Program-made: the position numbers and the translations under genes | From: Massospora cicadina | Taxonomy: Eukaryota > Entomophthoromycota > Entomophthoromycetes > Entomophthorales > Entomophthoraceae | DNA: 64,000 nucleotides | Assembly (NCBI GenBank): GCA_022478985.1 | Contig: JAKSZP010014460.1 | Span: forward strand, 62,001-126,000 | Direction: 5' to 3' | The notes under the pieces: model-generated | Seen by the model: the letters and a program-made list of their open reading frames with translations, nothing else | Told to the model about the DNA's origin: nothing | The model's database searches: none | In this document: positions 1 through 12,010 of the stretch, one piece after another | Numbering within the stretch: the stretch's first letter is position 1 | How the letters are laid out: every line of letters begins with the position of its first letter

Positions 1-1014
1 CACTTGCCAAAGGTGTACTGCATGTGACTCATGATCAGGGGAAAACACCAGGATATCATCCAAGTAGGCAACCACGCATACTCCCAACAAGTCCCCCAAC
101 GCAGCATCAATGCGACGTTGAAAGATAGCAGGGGCATATTTAAGCCCAAAGGACATGACCTGAATCTGGAAGATCCCTTCTCTGGAATGGAATGCGGTTA
201 ACCACTCCTGTCCTTTCTTTATCCAGATCTGATTGAACACATTGAGGCAATCCAGTTTGGAGAAGACTTTAGCCTTCTCCATATAATGCGCAATCAGTGA
301 ATCCAAAGGGACGGGATGGAGGTCTGGTACAGTAACATTGTTTATATTCCCATAAACTACACAAGGGTGTAAGGTTTCATTGGCCTTATCCACAAAGAGA
401 AGTGGGGAGCAAACAGGGGAGGCTCGCTGAAAAATCGCGCCTTTGGCCAACTGCTCATTCACCCACACATCTAAAGCCTCTTCCTCCCAGACAGTCAATG
501 GGTAAATGGGGGAAGATATACGAACCAGATCCACAGTGAGCTTAAATTCACAATAAAACTCAGAATGATCAGGTAGTTCATTATATGAAGCTGCATCAAA
601 GGAAGATTCCAAACCCTCCAAACAAGAAGGTAGGGGAACCTTTACAGAGGGCTTCAGTATTGGGGCGAGACTGAGGGTGTGAATGTTGGGCCAGTGGGGC
701 AAATCGCCCTGGACGTTAGCCTCAGACAAAGGAACAACTAATGTGTGACCATTTTTTAATGTGAGGGATATGGTACTTTCTTTCAAGTTAGTCCTGACAT
801 CAAACTTTCGCCACCACTCTACACCTAAAATAATAGGGTAAAAGAGGTTTTTGATATCTTGAAAGTGGTAGGAAGGATGATGGTTGCCAACTTGGTAGTC
901 CACTAAACCCCAAATATTCAGCATGAAATTACCTTGGGAAGCCCCTCCTCTAATCATACCAACTAGTATGTAACTCAGCTCAAGGTAGTCGCTAGGATTT
1001 GGTCCATAAAGTTT
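1..1014 (-). CDS. Ty3/gypsy pol, reverse transcriptase part (partial, open)
   Basis: The minus strand is open for about 338 codons from the stop near 1016 to the window edge, with no internal stop. It starts with the protease C-terminal/linker region, continues through the pre-RT linker, and contains the RT core. Visible landmarks are a segment reading KVFSKLDCLNVFNQ (first catalytic Asp region), FGLKYAPAIFQ, and the active site AYLDDILVFSP at about positions 28-60. Both Asp of YLDD are present. RNase H and integrase would lie to the left, outside the window. The upstream protease is out of frame and carries DTE instead of DTG, so the polyprotein is probably no longer functional although this stretch is intact. 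No convincing start codon: the frame is entered from upstream. Confidence 0.88.
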
Positions 1015-1859
1015 TTAGAAGCTTCAGTATCCACCAGAATAGCGGTGCTGAGTTTCCCTAAAGGGGAGATAAGGGTAGCAGTCAGTAGAAAATACCCCAA
1101 ATGGTCTTTATTTAAAGCAGAAAACGCAGTATATCACCAACAAACACCTAATCTGGCATTAACATGTCACCCTGGTATGTTTTTGAATCAAAGAATGGAG
1201 AGGAATATTTGGTCACTCTTACTACTGAGGCCACATATCCCATTATATCTTCAGCAAGGGCATAAACATTTTTAGATTGTAAACGCAGCTCCTTTTCAAC
1301 CTCCTGAGTGCTGAAAATCATGGAAGAGGTCAAACGGGGGTTTTGTGGGGTGATTTGATACACAGAAGTTCCATATCTGAGCTATGAGAGAGCAAATATG
1401 GCTCAGAGGTATATATGGTGTTTTTGTTATAAAACGCGTTTTTAGATGTGAACGACCCTATTCCCATAACAGCAACGGATTTCCCAACGTTATCTAAGGC
1501 CATCGCCCCCAGGCCCATCTTCCAAGATTCCTCTGGCTCTTTCTGAACGTGTTGTCAAAGTAAACCCCAATTGTTAAAATTGATTTTATGAACTTTGGCA
1601 GTAAGTTGGTAAATCACTACTTCTGGACCATGAAGAGTCCATATCCACCAGGTATGAGCAAGAATGGTGGGTATTTTCCAGTCGGAGGCAGCCAATATAA
1701 TTCCAAGATTCTCCAACCCTCAGAAAGAAGAGGAAACAGCAGTGAGGCTAACCACAGCCAAATCCCACAGCTGGCGCACACTGTTTGCTCTTTGTGAAAG
1801 TCCCACATGGAAAAATTTTGTGCACATTAGATAATGCGGTTGGTCAAATAATTTAAGGA
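1015..1859 (-). pseudogene. Decayed gag/protease leader of element A
   Basis: Minus-strand sequence between the LTR and the RT frame. A retroviral-type aspartic protease start is visible as AILVDTEASKNFMDQ around 1040-1000. The active-site triplet reads DTE (codons at 1023-1031) where DTG is expected, a single G-to-A change. This segment is in a different frame from the downstream RT, and stops interrupt the rest. The region from 1100 to 1810 should be gag, but I see no zinc knuckle or capsid motif in it. It is also short for a complete gag. Confidence 0.6.
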
Positions 1860-2625
1860 GATTATCTATAACTCTCCAAATTCAGTGAGGTGGTGCATGG
1901 AGCACAGAACCAACGCAAGGTAACTAGTTGCTAGAATAAAAGTTACTAGAGCCCAGCAGAGGGTGCTGGAGCAATAATAACTTAAATAGAGGAGGGAAAT
2001 CATTAGAGTGAATAACTTACCAAAGATGATGAAATGCACAGAGCAAGAAGGTATAGGCATCCCAGGTTGGAGGGAACCTGGGCAGCCCAACGATGCACAA
2101 GGGGATAACTTTATTGTATTTAAAATTGAAAGGTTAATGTAGTGCAAGACCTCCACAAAGAGGTCCATGCACAGGATCATCCAAGATATCATAAGATGAC
2201 AAACGGTGTACTTTAGCATGGGATTTTATTTATGTGGTAATTTGACAACAGAGAATGGTCTTGACATGTGAAATTTAAGGGAATTTGGGAAAACAATTAA
2301 TTGAGGGAAGTGGTTCTAATCCAAGGCGTGCCAATAGGTGCACACTTACATTGGGCAAATGCTATATTGGGTAATTGACCAAACTTGGGTGATTGATTGT
2401 AAAAATGGCCGACCTGAGCTGGAAATTGCAAAAACTGAATGGGTTTCAAAACCCCTTTCACGTAAAAAACTGAAGAGAACCGTTTACCATTGTAACAAAG
2501 CAAGTTTGTTTTAATGCCCCTACTCTCATACAGGACCAAACTTCACTTGCTTCCATAGGACCAACTTGGGCATATTTTGCCTTTACTCAGCGTTGGTCTA
2601 TGGTATGATTAAGGTCATGGAGGCC
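1860..2625 (-). repeat. 5' LTR of element A (minus orientation, edge-truncated)
   Basis: Its reverse complement aligns by eye with 3714-4613 over most of its length. Shared landmarks include a block containing GCGTTGGT(T/C)CTGTGCTCC(A/G)TGCACCACC near the inner end, the GAGAGTTATA box, and the ATATGCCC(A/G)(A/G)GTTGGT block near the outer end. The inner end is uncertain within about 30 bases. I found no clear tRNA primer-binding site next to it. Confidence 0.7.
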
Positions 2626-3712
2626 TGCTAACTTCACTTTCTTGGCCTCCCTGCAAGCATCTTTATCTCTCACGTTGGTCCTAAGGATGACGTCATTTTC
2701 CAGCCATAACACTTTTTGTCATCATGTGTTTTCTCTTCATGGGGTCCCTCAAGAAATAATTAGTGATTGTAACCCCAGTTTACCTCTTTATTTTGGGAAT
2801 AGTTGCATAAGACTCTTCAGATTCGCCCCTGCCATTCAACTGCCTATCACCCCCAATCAGATGGGCAGACTGAACGCGTGAGCCAGTGCCTTTAACAGTT
2901 CTTGTGGTCTTACACCATTGCAGATCATTCAGATTGGGTTTCCCATCTCCTCATGGCCCAATTCAGGTATAACAACACCCAACATGCATCAATCAGTTGT
3001 TCCCCCTTCTTCGCCAACTAGGGCTTCAATCCCTCCTTCAACATGGAGCCCAGTTGTGGATCCAAGGTGGAAGCGGTGGTGGACTTTGCAAAAATGATCA
3101 AGAAAGCACACCAGGAGGTGAGCATAAATTTATATGCAGGCATGAAGGCTTACAAGGAGAACGCTGATGGAAAGAGATGAGTTGGACCAGTGTACAAGGG
3201 AGGAGATCTCATGATGCTGGATGCTAAAAACATGCCAATCAAGCAACCATGCAAAAAATTAGGACCAAAGAGGATTGGGCTTTATTGCATTGTCAAAAAG
3301 GTGGGACACGCCTCATACCAGTTGGATCTCCCCTCCTCTTTATGAATCTTTCCAGTGTTCCATGAAAGCAAGCTTATGTTGTTTTAGGGCCCCCACAAGA
3401 GACTCCTGAGGCTTATTTCATGGATGGGGCGCCGGAGTGGGAAGTGGAGGAGATTGTTGCCTCTCATCAGGTAAGAAGAAGACTCAATTATCTTGTATCC
3501 TGGAAGGGATTTGATGAAGCGGAGAACAATTGGGTCCCAGCACATGACTGCGCCCATGCCCAAGATCCAATTATAGCATTCCACAAGAGATTCCCTGAGG
3601 CTGCAGGATCTAAGTCCAAGAAAGCCATTGCTGCCTTGAAGTTGTCCCCTGCCCACAAAAACTTTTCCTTAGCATATTCCTCTGGAGGGGGTGGAGCCCA
3701 AAAAAGAGAAGA
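2626..3712 (+). pseudogene. Ty3/gypsy integrase C-terminal half with chromodomain
   Basis: Plus-strand remnant of the 3' end of pol. Near 2735 it reads SLHGVPQEIISD, the block holding the second catalytic Asp of Ty3/gypsy integrases. From about 3185 to 3370 it reads GPVYKGGDLMML...KKLGPKRIGLYCIVKKVGHASYQLDLP...FPVFHESKL, the post-core domain. A chromodomain follows at 3435-3600 (EWEVEEIV, YLVSWKGFDEAENNWVPA, IIAFHKRFPE), with the aromatic residues of the fold visible. Chromodomains of this type are thought to tether integration to chromatin. Stops at 2880, around 3177 and near 3345, plus frame changes before the chromodomain, show that it is inactive. It starts abruptly at the head-to-head junction. 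Confidence 0.85.
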
Positions 3713-3713
3713 G
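3684..3713 (+). other. Polypurine tract before 3' LTR
   Basis: A purine-rich run (GGAGGGGGTGGAG, then AAAAAAGAGAAGAG) ends exactly where the LTR begins with TGTAATG. This is the expected position of the plus-strand primer of an LTR retrotransposon. Confidence 0.7.
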
Positions 3714-4613
3714 TGTAATGTCATGTCATGTTTACATGACCTTACTGAGGGCACCAACAGCAAGGACAAGGCTGGGAGGCAGAAAATCCAAAGGTTCAAA
3801 TTACAGGACCTTCCTGACCTCAAGCACACCTTGGACCAACGCTAGGTACAGGTTAGATATGCCCAGGTTGGTACAAGTGAGGTGCATAACGTCCAGCCCC
3901 TTGTTTCAGCACTTGTTCTAAAACAGACAAGTTCTTAATTAAATAATGATGTCTCAGTATGGTTAATTGGTGAATGGGGCCAAAACCCATTCTGTTTATT
4001 AAATTACTAGCTTGGGTCAGGTTCAACTTCAAATGATCACCCAGGTAAGGTTGGTTTTAAAGTATGTTACCTTGTTGGATGGAAACATGTGCCTATTGGT
4101 GCGCCAAGGCTTAGTACCACTTTCTCCAATCCATGGTTTCCCTAAGTTGGCTTAAATATGTTTTCTCATGACCAACTTTTCTTGTTAATCATTTTATCAA
4201 TAATAAACCCCTAGTCATTTTATATTTAATCATATGTTGACTTTGGTAAACTTGTTCATGGACGTCTTCAAGGAGGTCTCACGCCATGTTAGCCAATTTA
4301 TTTCTCTTAAAATTATTACAGTCTCAGGTACACCACTGGGCCTACCAGGTTTCCTCCAAACCAAGTCACCCATGCACTCTAGCCCTGTACAAAACTTAGT
4401 TATGAACTGCCTTTTGGGGCACAGCCAAGTTTTTGATTGCTTAATTTATTATTATTTTTACCATGCTAAACCCCTTGCCCAATGCCTTTTTAGCTCCAGC
4501 TCTCTCTGCTGGTATACTTTTATTGTAACCTTGATGACTAGTCCCCTTGCGTTGGTCCTGTGCTCCGTGCACCACCACACTTAATTTGGAGAGTTATATA
4601 TACTCTCCTGACA
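3714..4613 (+). repeat. 3' LTR of element A family (plus orientation)
   Basis: Begins TGTAATGTCATG directly after the polypurine tract and ends near CTCCTGACA, giving TG...CA termini and a length of about 900 bases. It contains AATAAA-like polyadenylation signals near 4197-4206. Its inverted partner is at 1860-2625. The ORFs that can be drawn across it are accidental. No target duplication can be scored because the 5' part of this copy is missing. Confidence 0.75.
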
Positions 4614-4689
4614 GTTTGTGAACAGTCTAATGTTGAACCTAAAAATAATATTTGCTTGGGTTAGCCTGAATAACATTGAAATTGAATAA

Positions 4690-6200
4690 GTATGTTCACT
4701 GCTTTTTTGATCACTTGCACAAAGCCTTCAACCAGTTACACAATGTCTTTCTTAAGATCAAGCTTTCTAAATATACTTTCTTCAAGAAGTAGTTAAAGTT
4801 AAGATATTATATATGCGCAAGTAATTATTACCATTAGGAGATAAGGTTGAATATCACAGATGTTCCCATCAAGACTATGAGTTATTTAGGTCTTCTAGGG
4901 TATAATGGGTACTATTGGCATTTTTGCCCCCATTTTTCTAAATCAGACAAACTAATTGGTTTATTTTATTTACAAAAAGTGCCTTTAAATAGAAACACAA
5001 GAAATTACATGCCTTCAATGCTCTACAATTAGGCTTAAATTTTGGCCTCAATGTTGATCCACCTACAGTTTATTAAACTTATATTCTATTTATGAATGCT
5101 AGTGATGTATCTGTGGATGCTATTTTAGCTCAACATGACATCTTTTAAGACTAATCTATTTTGTATCATATAAAAACTATAATATATTGCTGATATTAAA
5201 GTTGTCACTGAACTGAAGATTCTTTCCCTGACTCTGGCCTAAAACATTTCTTCCCTTATCTAAATGGCTTCACATTCACAATTATGACCAATGACTGCTT
5301 AAATTTCTGCAGCACGCAAAGATCCTCAATGATTATTTATCCCTCTGAGCCTAAAACTTCAGATTTATTATCCAATATTTGTAAATTGCCCTGTTGAAAA
5401 CTATTGGAATTTAGATAGGCTATCTAGGATTCCCATTCTATTGGTTCTCATTGCCAAAGAAAATCAATTTTTAATTTTATTGGCCTTTTCAAAAATTAGA
5501 TTAATGTTATTACTGAAGTGTACTTGAATTGTAGAAGAAGACTAAATATAAGCAGATCCTAAAGGTCATCTACAAACTGGTCAAGTACAAATTCTGCTAA
5601 ACTTTTGACACTTTTCCAAAAAAAATTTGGTGATAGAGACTCACACCTAGGTGATACTTAGTGATGTTGAAATGGCCCATTAATGGCTTTGTAGCTATTA
5701 CTACTGGGAGGACATGATTTCCATTATACAAGATGTTGTGTATATTTATTAACATGCTAAACCATGACCACGTTAGTATAAACTCAAATATGAAGCCACT
5801 ACTGTAAGTCCCAATACCCACCCATTTATGTGGACTGTGATCAATATCACTTTGGGCATAAGAAGGACCCCAGGCATCCCATAGCTCCTCTTTATCAGTT
5901 AAGTACAGATCATGTGATAGATGAGCAATGGGTTACTGCCTTTCCCCAAGATCCTCACTCTCTTCCATCTTTCTTTCTACTTTATTAAACATATTAGAGG
6001 TGGTTTTCATGGAGATGGTCCAGTCTGGGGACATCCAGCAGTATCCTAGGGCTCATCCCAATCATAGCTTAGTTAACTAAAATAAGCAAGAATTGTCCAA
6101 ATCTTCCTTAATAAAAATAAACTCAGGCAAGCCAAACAAGCCATAATGTGTCATTAATAGTAAGATGGATTGCAGATGATCCCTCAGGTTATTTGAAATA
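4690..6200 (+). pseudogene. Decayed Ty3/gypsy pol (RT, RNase H, traces of integrase)
   Basis: Broken plus-strand pol. At about 4875-4940 it reads a remnant of the RT thumb block (SYLGLLGYNGYYWHFCPHFSK). Near 5095 comes NASDVSVDAILAQ, the RNase H start with its first Asp. Around 5260 a degenerate block resembles the Y-L-x-G-x-x-F-T-I-x-T-x-x RNase H motif. Traces after 5800 may be integrase. There are many stops and frameshifts. It follows directly after the LTR ending at 4613 but is not clearly part of that element. It has no recognisable LTR of its own. Confidence 0.6.
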
Positions 6201-9200
6201 CTTCAAGAATATTCTATTTACTCTTAGTTGATATGGACTCAGGAAAAATAGCTGTATTAATACATTAATTGGAACAAATTTGAGCGAAACTGGCTCTACA
6301 AATCCAAATTATTCACCAACCTCTAACATGAGACATTGTCAGGGACTGGCGTACCACTGTCCTGGTTGGGGGTAGCTAACCATGAACTAGCATAACCAAG
6401 GGTTTGGATCCAGTATGACCAGGATACTAGATGCATCCAAATAGAAGAAATAATGGGTTTACTGTTATAATAAATGTCCACAGATATGATTTTTGGAGAG
6501 TAAAAGTGGAAGGGCGTTCCTTCATAGTTTGGAGTGGTATATTGTGATGTTAACACTTTAGTAAATAACTTTAATATTGTTTGCATGATTAAAAATATTT
6601 TTATTGACCACAAAGATTAACCATATAGATTCCATGGTTTTATATATCATTCAACTTCCTGGACTTACCTAAGATTAATTATTTTAAAACAGTGCACTAT
6701 TCTTCTCTGGAGCTTGTGGGATTGTGATTAGCATATGACATTGAAAGGCAAAATAAAATTGTCTCAGTCTCATTGTAAATTCGTTTTGGTGCAATTAATT
6801 AATATTATCTGAAGCTTATGGAGATTTACCCCAACACAATATTCTTCCAGGATTAGCAAATCAGAATATGCCACAGACTTGGTCCTGAGCCAGTGCTTTA
6901 AGCCACTTTTCAATTTCCATCTCCCTCTCATATAGATTCAAAAGTCCTCCTTAAAGTATATAACCAGTTAGATTTCTATTTTTAGTACCTTTACAATAAA
7001 CCTAGAATTCCCTTACTTTGCTTTCCATGGAATCTGTTTCTACACTATCTTACTACTTTTTTAAGACAATCTGTAAAAGCATGTCGCATCCACAAAATGC
7101 TAATAATGCTCATGGAGTGGGCGCACCAATCCATTTATCCAGTGACAAAATTCACTCCTTGACTGAGCTTATGAGAATTTATGACTCTGCTCTTGTTTGC
7201 TGACCTGTCTCTCACATTGCACATGCTGTGACCACAATTTGCCTTGCCAATACATTTCTGATTTAATGCAAACATGAATTTACATCCCCCTACTATCCTA
7301 TCTGATTATATCCAGCAACTAACATCTGCATTAATTAGAGAAAAAGTTGTAGTCCCAGACTCCTCTGCCTTTTGGGGTAGCACCAAAAAGTTCCGTTGTT
7401 GCCCCATTTCAATTATTTGGTTGGTATAGGGCCTTTAATATATATTTGAATAGATTTACTCCTCATGTACCCTTTATAATATCCCTTTCAAGAGTCACTA
7501 AGTCTGCTGAGCCCCCTGGTATTATGTTTTCTCCACTGGGCATTAACACACCCAGATAAAATGAACAGTTTTTTACAATCAATAGCATCCATGACAACTA
7601 CTCCCTTTATGCACTTTATTGTTGTAAGCATTGACTTATTGGTCCTCTCCCAACTGCTAGTCAAGGACATTGATTCATTATCCTGTCAGTATATCATCTA
7701 ACAATATGTGTCAATGCCATCTCTGTATTTAATGACACTGTGAAATGCCTGCATATTTTCTATCTATTAATGTTAATACTCAAAACTGGAGCCCAGAGGT
7801 CCTGTTATTTTAAAATGTTTAGTTGTTTACTTACAAAATGTCCAGAGATTGAAAGCCTTTTTTGTATTTACTTAAGAATTTTTACACCTATATAAACCTT
7901 TCATCAATGGTTTGTGAGGAGGGCCAATGTTACTTATTATATATCCTAGGAAATTAGAAGCTGTTAATATAAACAAATGGAATTCCTACATACCATTATA
8001 TTTATTGGACTATTTATTTAACAAAAGAATTCAAAAATAATTCCAATCATGGCTTTATATGCACATGAGTATCATCTGACATTTAATATATGACCTCTTA
8101 TGATACTTTAGTCCCAAAGCTGCTAGTATAACTGTTGGGCTTTTCCATTTATGTGTGAAGCCTCAACCTTAGGTTTCCTATATATTTTATTCATTCATTA
8201 ATTATTTTGTATATATATAATATGGTGAGATCCTCTAAAACCTTGATTTTTATTTAAATGTGGTGAGACACCAAATCTAGTTAAGACTTGAAGATATTAT
8301 CTTTAAATTACAAATTACTAAGTAATCCTATCAAATGATGAGCTTATGGGTACTAATCATTTTTCTAGTGATCCACCAACCTATGGAATTTAGTGCTCTT
8401 CCTCCCCCCAAGAACTTCTTCAAATCAAGTTCACTAACTCCATATAAACTGGATCATCTTAAAATATTTCTAATTCTTCCCTGGTACTATAAATAATACA
8501 CATATTTTATTAAATAAAGTTCTAGTTTACTTAATTAACTATATCATTGTTGGCTAGAAGTTACAAAACTTAAGCTAAAATTTTAAACTTTAGGTTTATC
8601 CTGATGGTCAATTTGAAGAGTCTGAAAACCACTGAGTTAGTTGGATGACTCTTTTCCCAGCTGACCTAACAAAAAATATAAGAGAAATTTCAATGAGATA
8701 AATCATCTTTAATCTATTGCCATGGAATCTTTATCCCACATTTTTGATAAGAGAAGCAGATAATACTAATACATCCCATATGACTCTCCCCTAATATTAA
8801 TAGATATATTTGTCTTTGTTAATAATCAACAATCAGGGGGTAGTTATAACAATCTAAACACCACTTGATCCAGACCACAGCAAGTAATATTACAAATGAA
8901 CCAAATGCTTCATTACCAACGTATATCAAGGAACTGTAGTGAGTTACATTAATATTAGATTCCTTCCATATGTACTCTCTTACAGGATCTTGAGGGAGCT
9001 TTGTTAAGGTCCACAATAAAGTCAATAACTGTTTAAACTTATCACCCTTCCCTATCTGGCCTTAGTTAATCAAGATTAATTATTGTCAACTAATATAGAC
9101 AATCTAAAATCAGTTTTTAGATTAATTCTTTCCCATATGTTAAATTACTGTTTCTAGATGACAAAGAAAAACAAAATATAAGATAAATGGACCTTAGATG

Positions 9201-10728
9201 GAAGAAAAATCTTATCAGAAGGCACTACAATCACCCACAAAGGGTCTGTATCCTGACCATACTATTCTTATTGATTGGTCTTTATTTAATTATATCAGTC
9301 AGTTTTTATAAATTTATTAAGAAATTTCTCTTCTTTACATTTAGAGTATCCCTGTATAGTGCATAGTGTAAGTATTGTTACTCTATGTTTTGTCACTCAG
9401 TTTCTATCACTGGAAAAAGTATTTACTCCCTAGTGTAACTTTGAAATTTGGTAAGACAAAATACAGCTCAAAATATAAAAAGAAAAAACAGATATTAATG
9501 AAGTCAATACATTAATTAAAATATACTAATTAATTTAAGATAACACTTATCCTTAAGTCACATTACTAAAAATACTCACATTAAATTAGATAAGTTTAAA
9601 AAACTGACTTCCTTTATTGGTGATATTATTTTGAATTATGTAAAACTTACCAAAACATTTTATTATAAACTATGGTGGTAAATCTGTAAAAACTTTACAT
9701 GTAATAAGTAAAATTTCAATTATAGTATTCAAATGATGGCTAACAATTAACAAGAATTTATTAGAATTAATTTTAAAATTAGGATTGTTATCTTTAACCA
9801 TTCTACTTAGACAATACCCTAGGAATTGAATCATGATACTAAGATAAAAAGATGTTTAAATAAAGATGAACAGAAACATGTATTTTTATGATTTGTCCTC
9901 ATTACATATGCAGTCTTAATATAGTAAAATTATTTTAATTTATAACTTTTTTTAATTATAATATAAATTAAAATATATAACAATGTTTTAAGTATAATCT
10001 ATTTGTTAAGAAGGTTACTTGAATATTGATACAAAAAGGCTTAGCAATATTTTAAGTAGATAAAATAGGTTAGCTTGTTATAAGGATATAATGATATGCC
10101 CACACCATAAGTAAGAAATTAAGTTAAACTTACAGTATTTTATTTAATATAAGTAAACTTGCATATAATTTCAAGAAAACTATATAAAAAATCTTATGAG
10201 AATGTTTTTAAGTATCTATATGCTTATAAAGTTACTTGAAATATTCAAACATCATGGTAAATTAGTTTAGGTCAAATTGCTTTAATTATGCTCAATAAAA
10301 ACCTTAAAATTGTGTAGAAAATTGGAGTAATTGTTTTAATAGATTAAAAAATATTTGTAGTTTATATTAGCATATGTTTATATAGCTAGTGACACTTTTA
10401 TATATCATTTACTAACATTATAATCACTTGATTTATTTTATCTTTATGACTAGCTGATGTAAGCATTTTTAGAGTATATCAGTATGTAGCATGACTTCTC
10501 TTACATTTATTTAAACGCTAGACTAAGTTACCCAGCATTACTTGGGCTTATTATTTTCCTAAGGATTTAAAATGATTATTTTAGATTCTATATCATTAGA
10601 AAATTATATAGATTTTATATAAATAGATAAACTAACAAACTTCTTGGTTAAAACCATTTAATGTATAAAACCATTTAATTATCAACTGTTTAGTAAAACT
10701 ATACTTAAACTATCTAATCAATCAAAAA
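6201..10728. other. AT-rich region without supported genes
   Basis: Mostly AT-rich sequence with short ORFs only. A less AT-rich patch at about 6310-6450 and another at 7080-7680 could be remains of coding sequence, but I recognise no domain. From 9400 to 10700 the sequence is very AT-rich and featureless apart from a small hairpin at 10530-10547. Confidence 0.6.
10530..10547. repeat. Short GC hairpin motif, copy 1
   Basis: ACCCAGCATTACTTGGGC can form a short imperfect hairpin and resembles the motif at 14775-14792. Both sit in AT-rich surroundings after GTT. Could be the remains of one dispersed repeat family. Confidence 0.35.
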
Positions 10729-10733
10729 CTATT

Positions 10734-11088
10734 CTCATAGAGGTTGGCTATCCTCAGGTTTTCCATGACAAGGGGCACATATGGTGCACAATAAACTGTT
10801 GTTTTCAAGATCAGCCATCTGCTGAGAGGATTTTGTAGGTTTGTATATAAATATTACAATACTGGTTTGGTATAATAAGACAGTATAATAAAATGAAAAT
10901 CAAATTTTAGTCTAAAGAACTTAATTTTATTGTAGATAAGAGGGGGTTTCATATTTGTTGATAACTAATAATTAATTAGGATTCTGATGCTTTGCAGGGA
11001 ACCAGAAAATTGGGACAAAAGGAATTAAATTTGAGGTGCTGATGTTTGGCTTTTGAGGTATATGTAAGTATATCCTATTCTCATAACA
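10734..11088 (-). repeat. 3' LTR of element B
   Basis: About 355 bases. On minus it starts TGTTATGAGAATAGG right after the polypurine tract and ends ...CTATGAG. It aligns with 13739-14090 over the full length by eye, with substitutions and small gaps. It ends AG rather than the usual CA. The end was chosen because it leaves matching CTATT duplications. Confidence 0.8.
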
Positions 11089-11420
11089 CTCCCCCTATTC
11101 ATTTTGGTGTCAATGAAGTTTTAGGTTATTTCTGTTAATAGTATATTGGTAGGGTCAAGAGTCTTGGGGTTAGATTCTTCATCAACTCCCAGTTGATAAT
11201 ATCCAGAGAAAAGGTCAGTGTTGGTAAAATATTTGTGCCCCCCATGGAGTTCAATATATCTGAGATAAACAGTAAGGTGTATGCATTCTTTTTGGTTACT
11301 TTGCTAAGTGGGATATAGTCAATGCACATTCTGAGCTTGCCATTTTTCTTAGGTGCAACAAAAACAGGAAAGGCCCATGGTGACTGAGAGAGTCAATGAG
11401 TCCGCTGACTAAACTTTTCT
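11089..11420 (-). pseudogene. RT fragment of element B
   Basis: On minus it reads PWAFPVFVAPKKNGKLRMCIDY, then LSKVTKKNAY and a segment corresponding to DILDSMGGT. After a frameshift comes FTNTDLFSGYYQLGVDEESNPKT. These are the N-terminal RT blocks of Ty3/gypsy elements. The palm motif with YxDD, the thumb, RNase H and integrase are missing: the sequence goes directly into the polypurine tract. The element could only have moved with enzymes supplied in trans. Confidence 0.8.
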
Positions 11421-12010
11421 AAATTTCCTCCTGAACAAATTTTTCACGGGCTTGGGGAAGTTTATAGGGCGTTTGCTATGGGTTTTGCATTTCCCACATC
11501 TATGTGGTGAGATCCTAGAGTTGAGAGGGGTATGTCATCACCCTCATGTCAGATATTTTCATGGTATAGTTCTAAGATTTTGTTTACTGAGTTTTCTGAG
11601 GGTTTGTTAAGCTCAAGATCTGAATTTGGTCATCTAACTTAGAACAGAGGTAGGTTGAGATTTGGGAAAAACACTCTTGTTGGGCATCAGCATTGGAGTA
11701 TATCTTGATGGGTTTCATTCCATTATCAGTCTGGATATACCACTGGTTAATATTAGAGTTTGCATTGATGCCAAATTATGTCAGGGCCTGGCGGGACAGT
11801 AACATAAATGGTCATGGTCAAAGGCAGTAGCATCAATGGATCTGATTTTTTCAGCAATCTCAATGGGTAGGTCATAAACTTATTTGTAGCAGGCTTGTTG
11901 GGTGTCTCCAGCCATGAGGAACATTAGGTCACTGTGTAGTATATCTGCATAGCCAATATCTAGAGGGAAATTCTTTGTAGCAAAGTTGGCTGATGAGCCA
12001 GTGTCTAAGA
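11421..12010 (-). pseudogene. Aspartic protease region of element B
   Basis: On minus the sequence reads IILDTGSSANFATKNFPLDIGYAD, with the aspartic protease active site DTG at 11997-12005 intact. The following residues fit a retroviral-type protease, but stops appear within about 50 codons. The stretch 11421-11700 corresponds to the linker between protease and RT. Confidence 0.75.

Larger units (their letters stand above)
1..2625 (-). mobile_element. Ty3/gypsy retrotransposon A, 5' part, truncated by window edge
   Basis: Read on the minus strand the order is LTR (2625-1860), decayed leader/gag/protease (1859-1015), then an open RT frame running out of the window at position 1. The LTR assignment rests on similarity to the plus-strand LTR at 3714-4613, which follows a chromodomain integrase. 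The two pieces look like the same family in opposite orientation. The outermost bases of this LTR copy (equivalent to the first ~100 bases of 3714-4613) are missing at the junction near 2625, so it is not an intact insertion. Element type is confident. Exact edges are not. Confidence 0.8.

Noticed and set aside
7018..7670. Possible transposase or recombinase remnant
   Set aside because: Weakly coding-like patches on plus (for example LSSDKIHSLTELMR), but no catalytic motif, terminal repeat or order supports any family.
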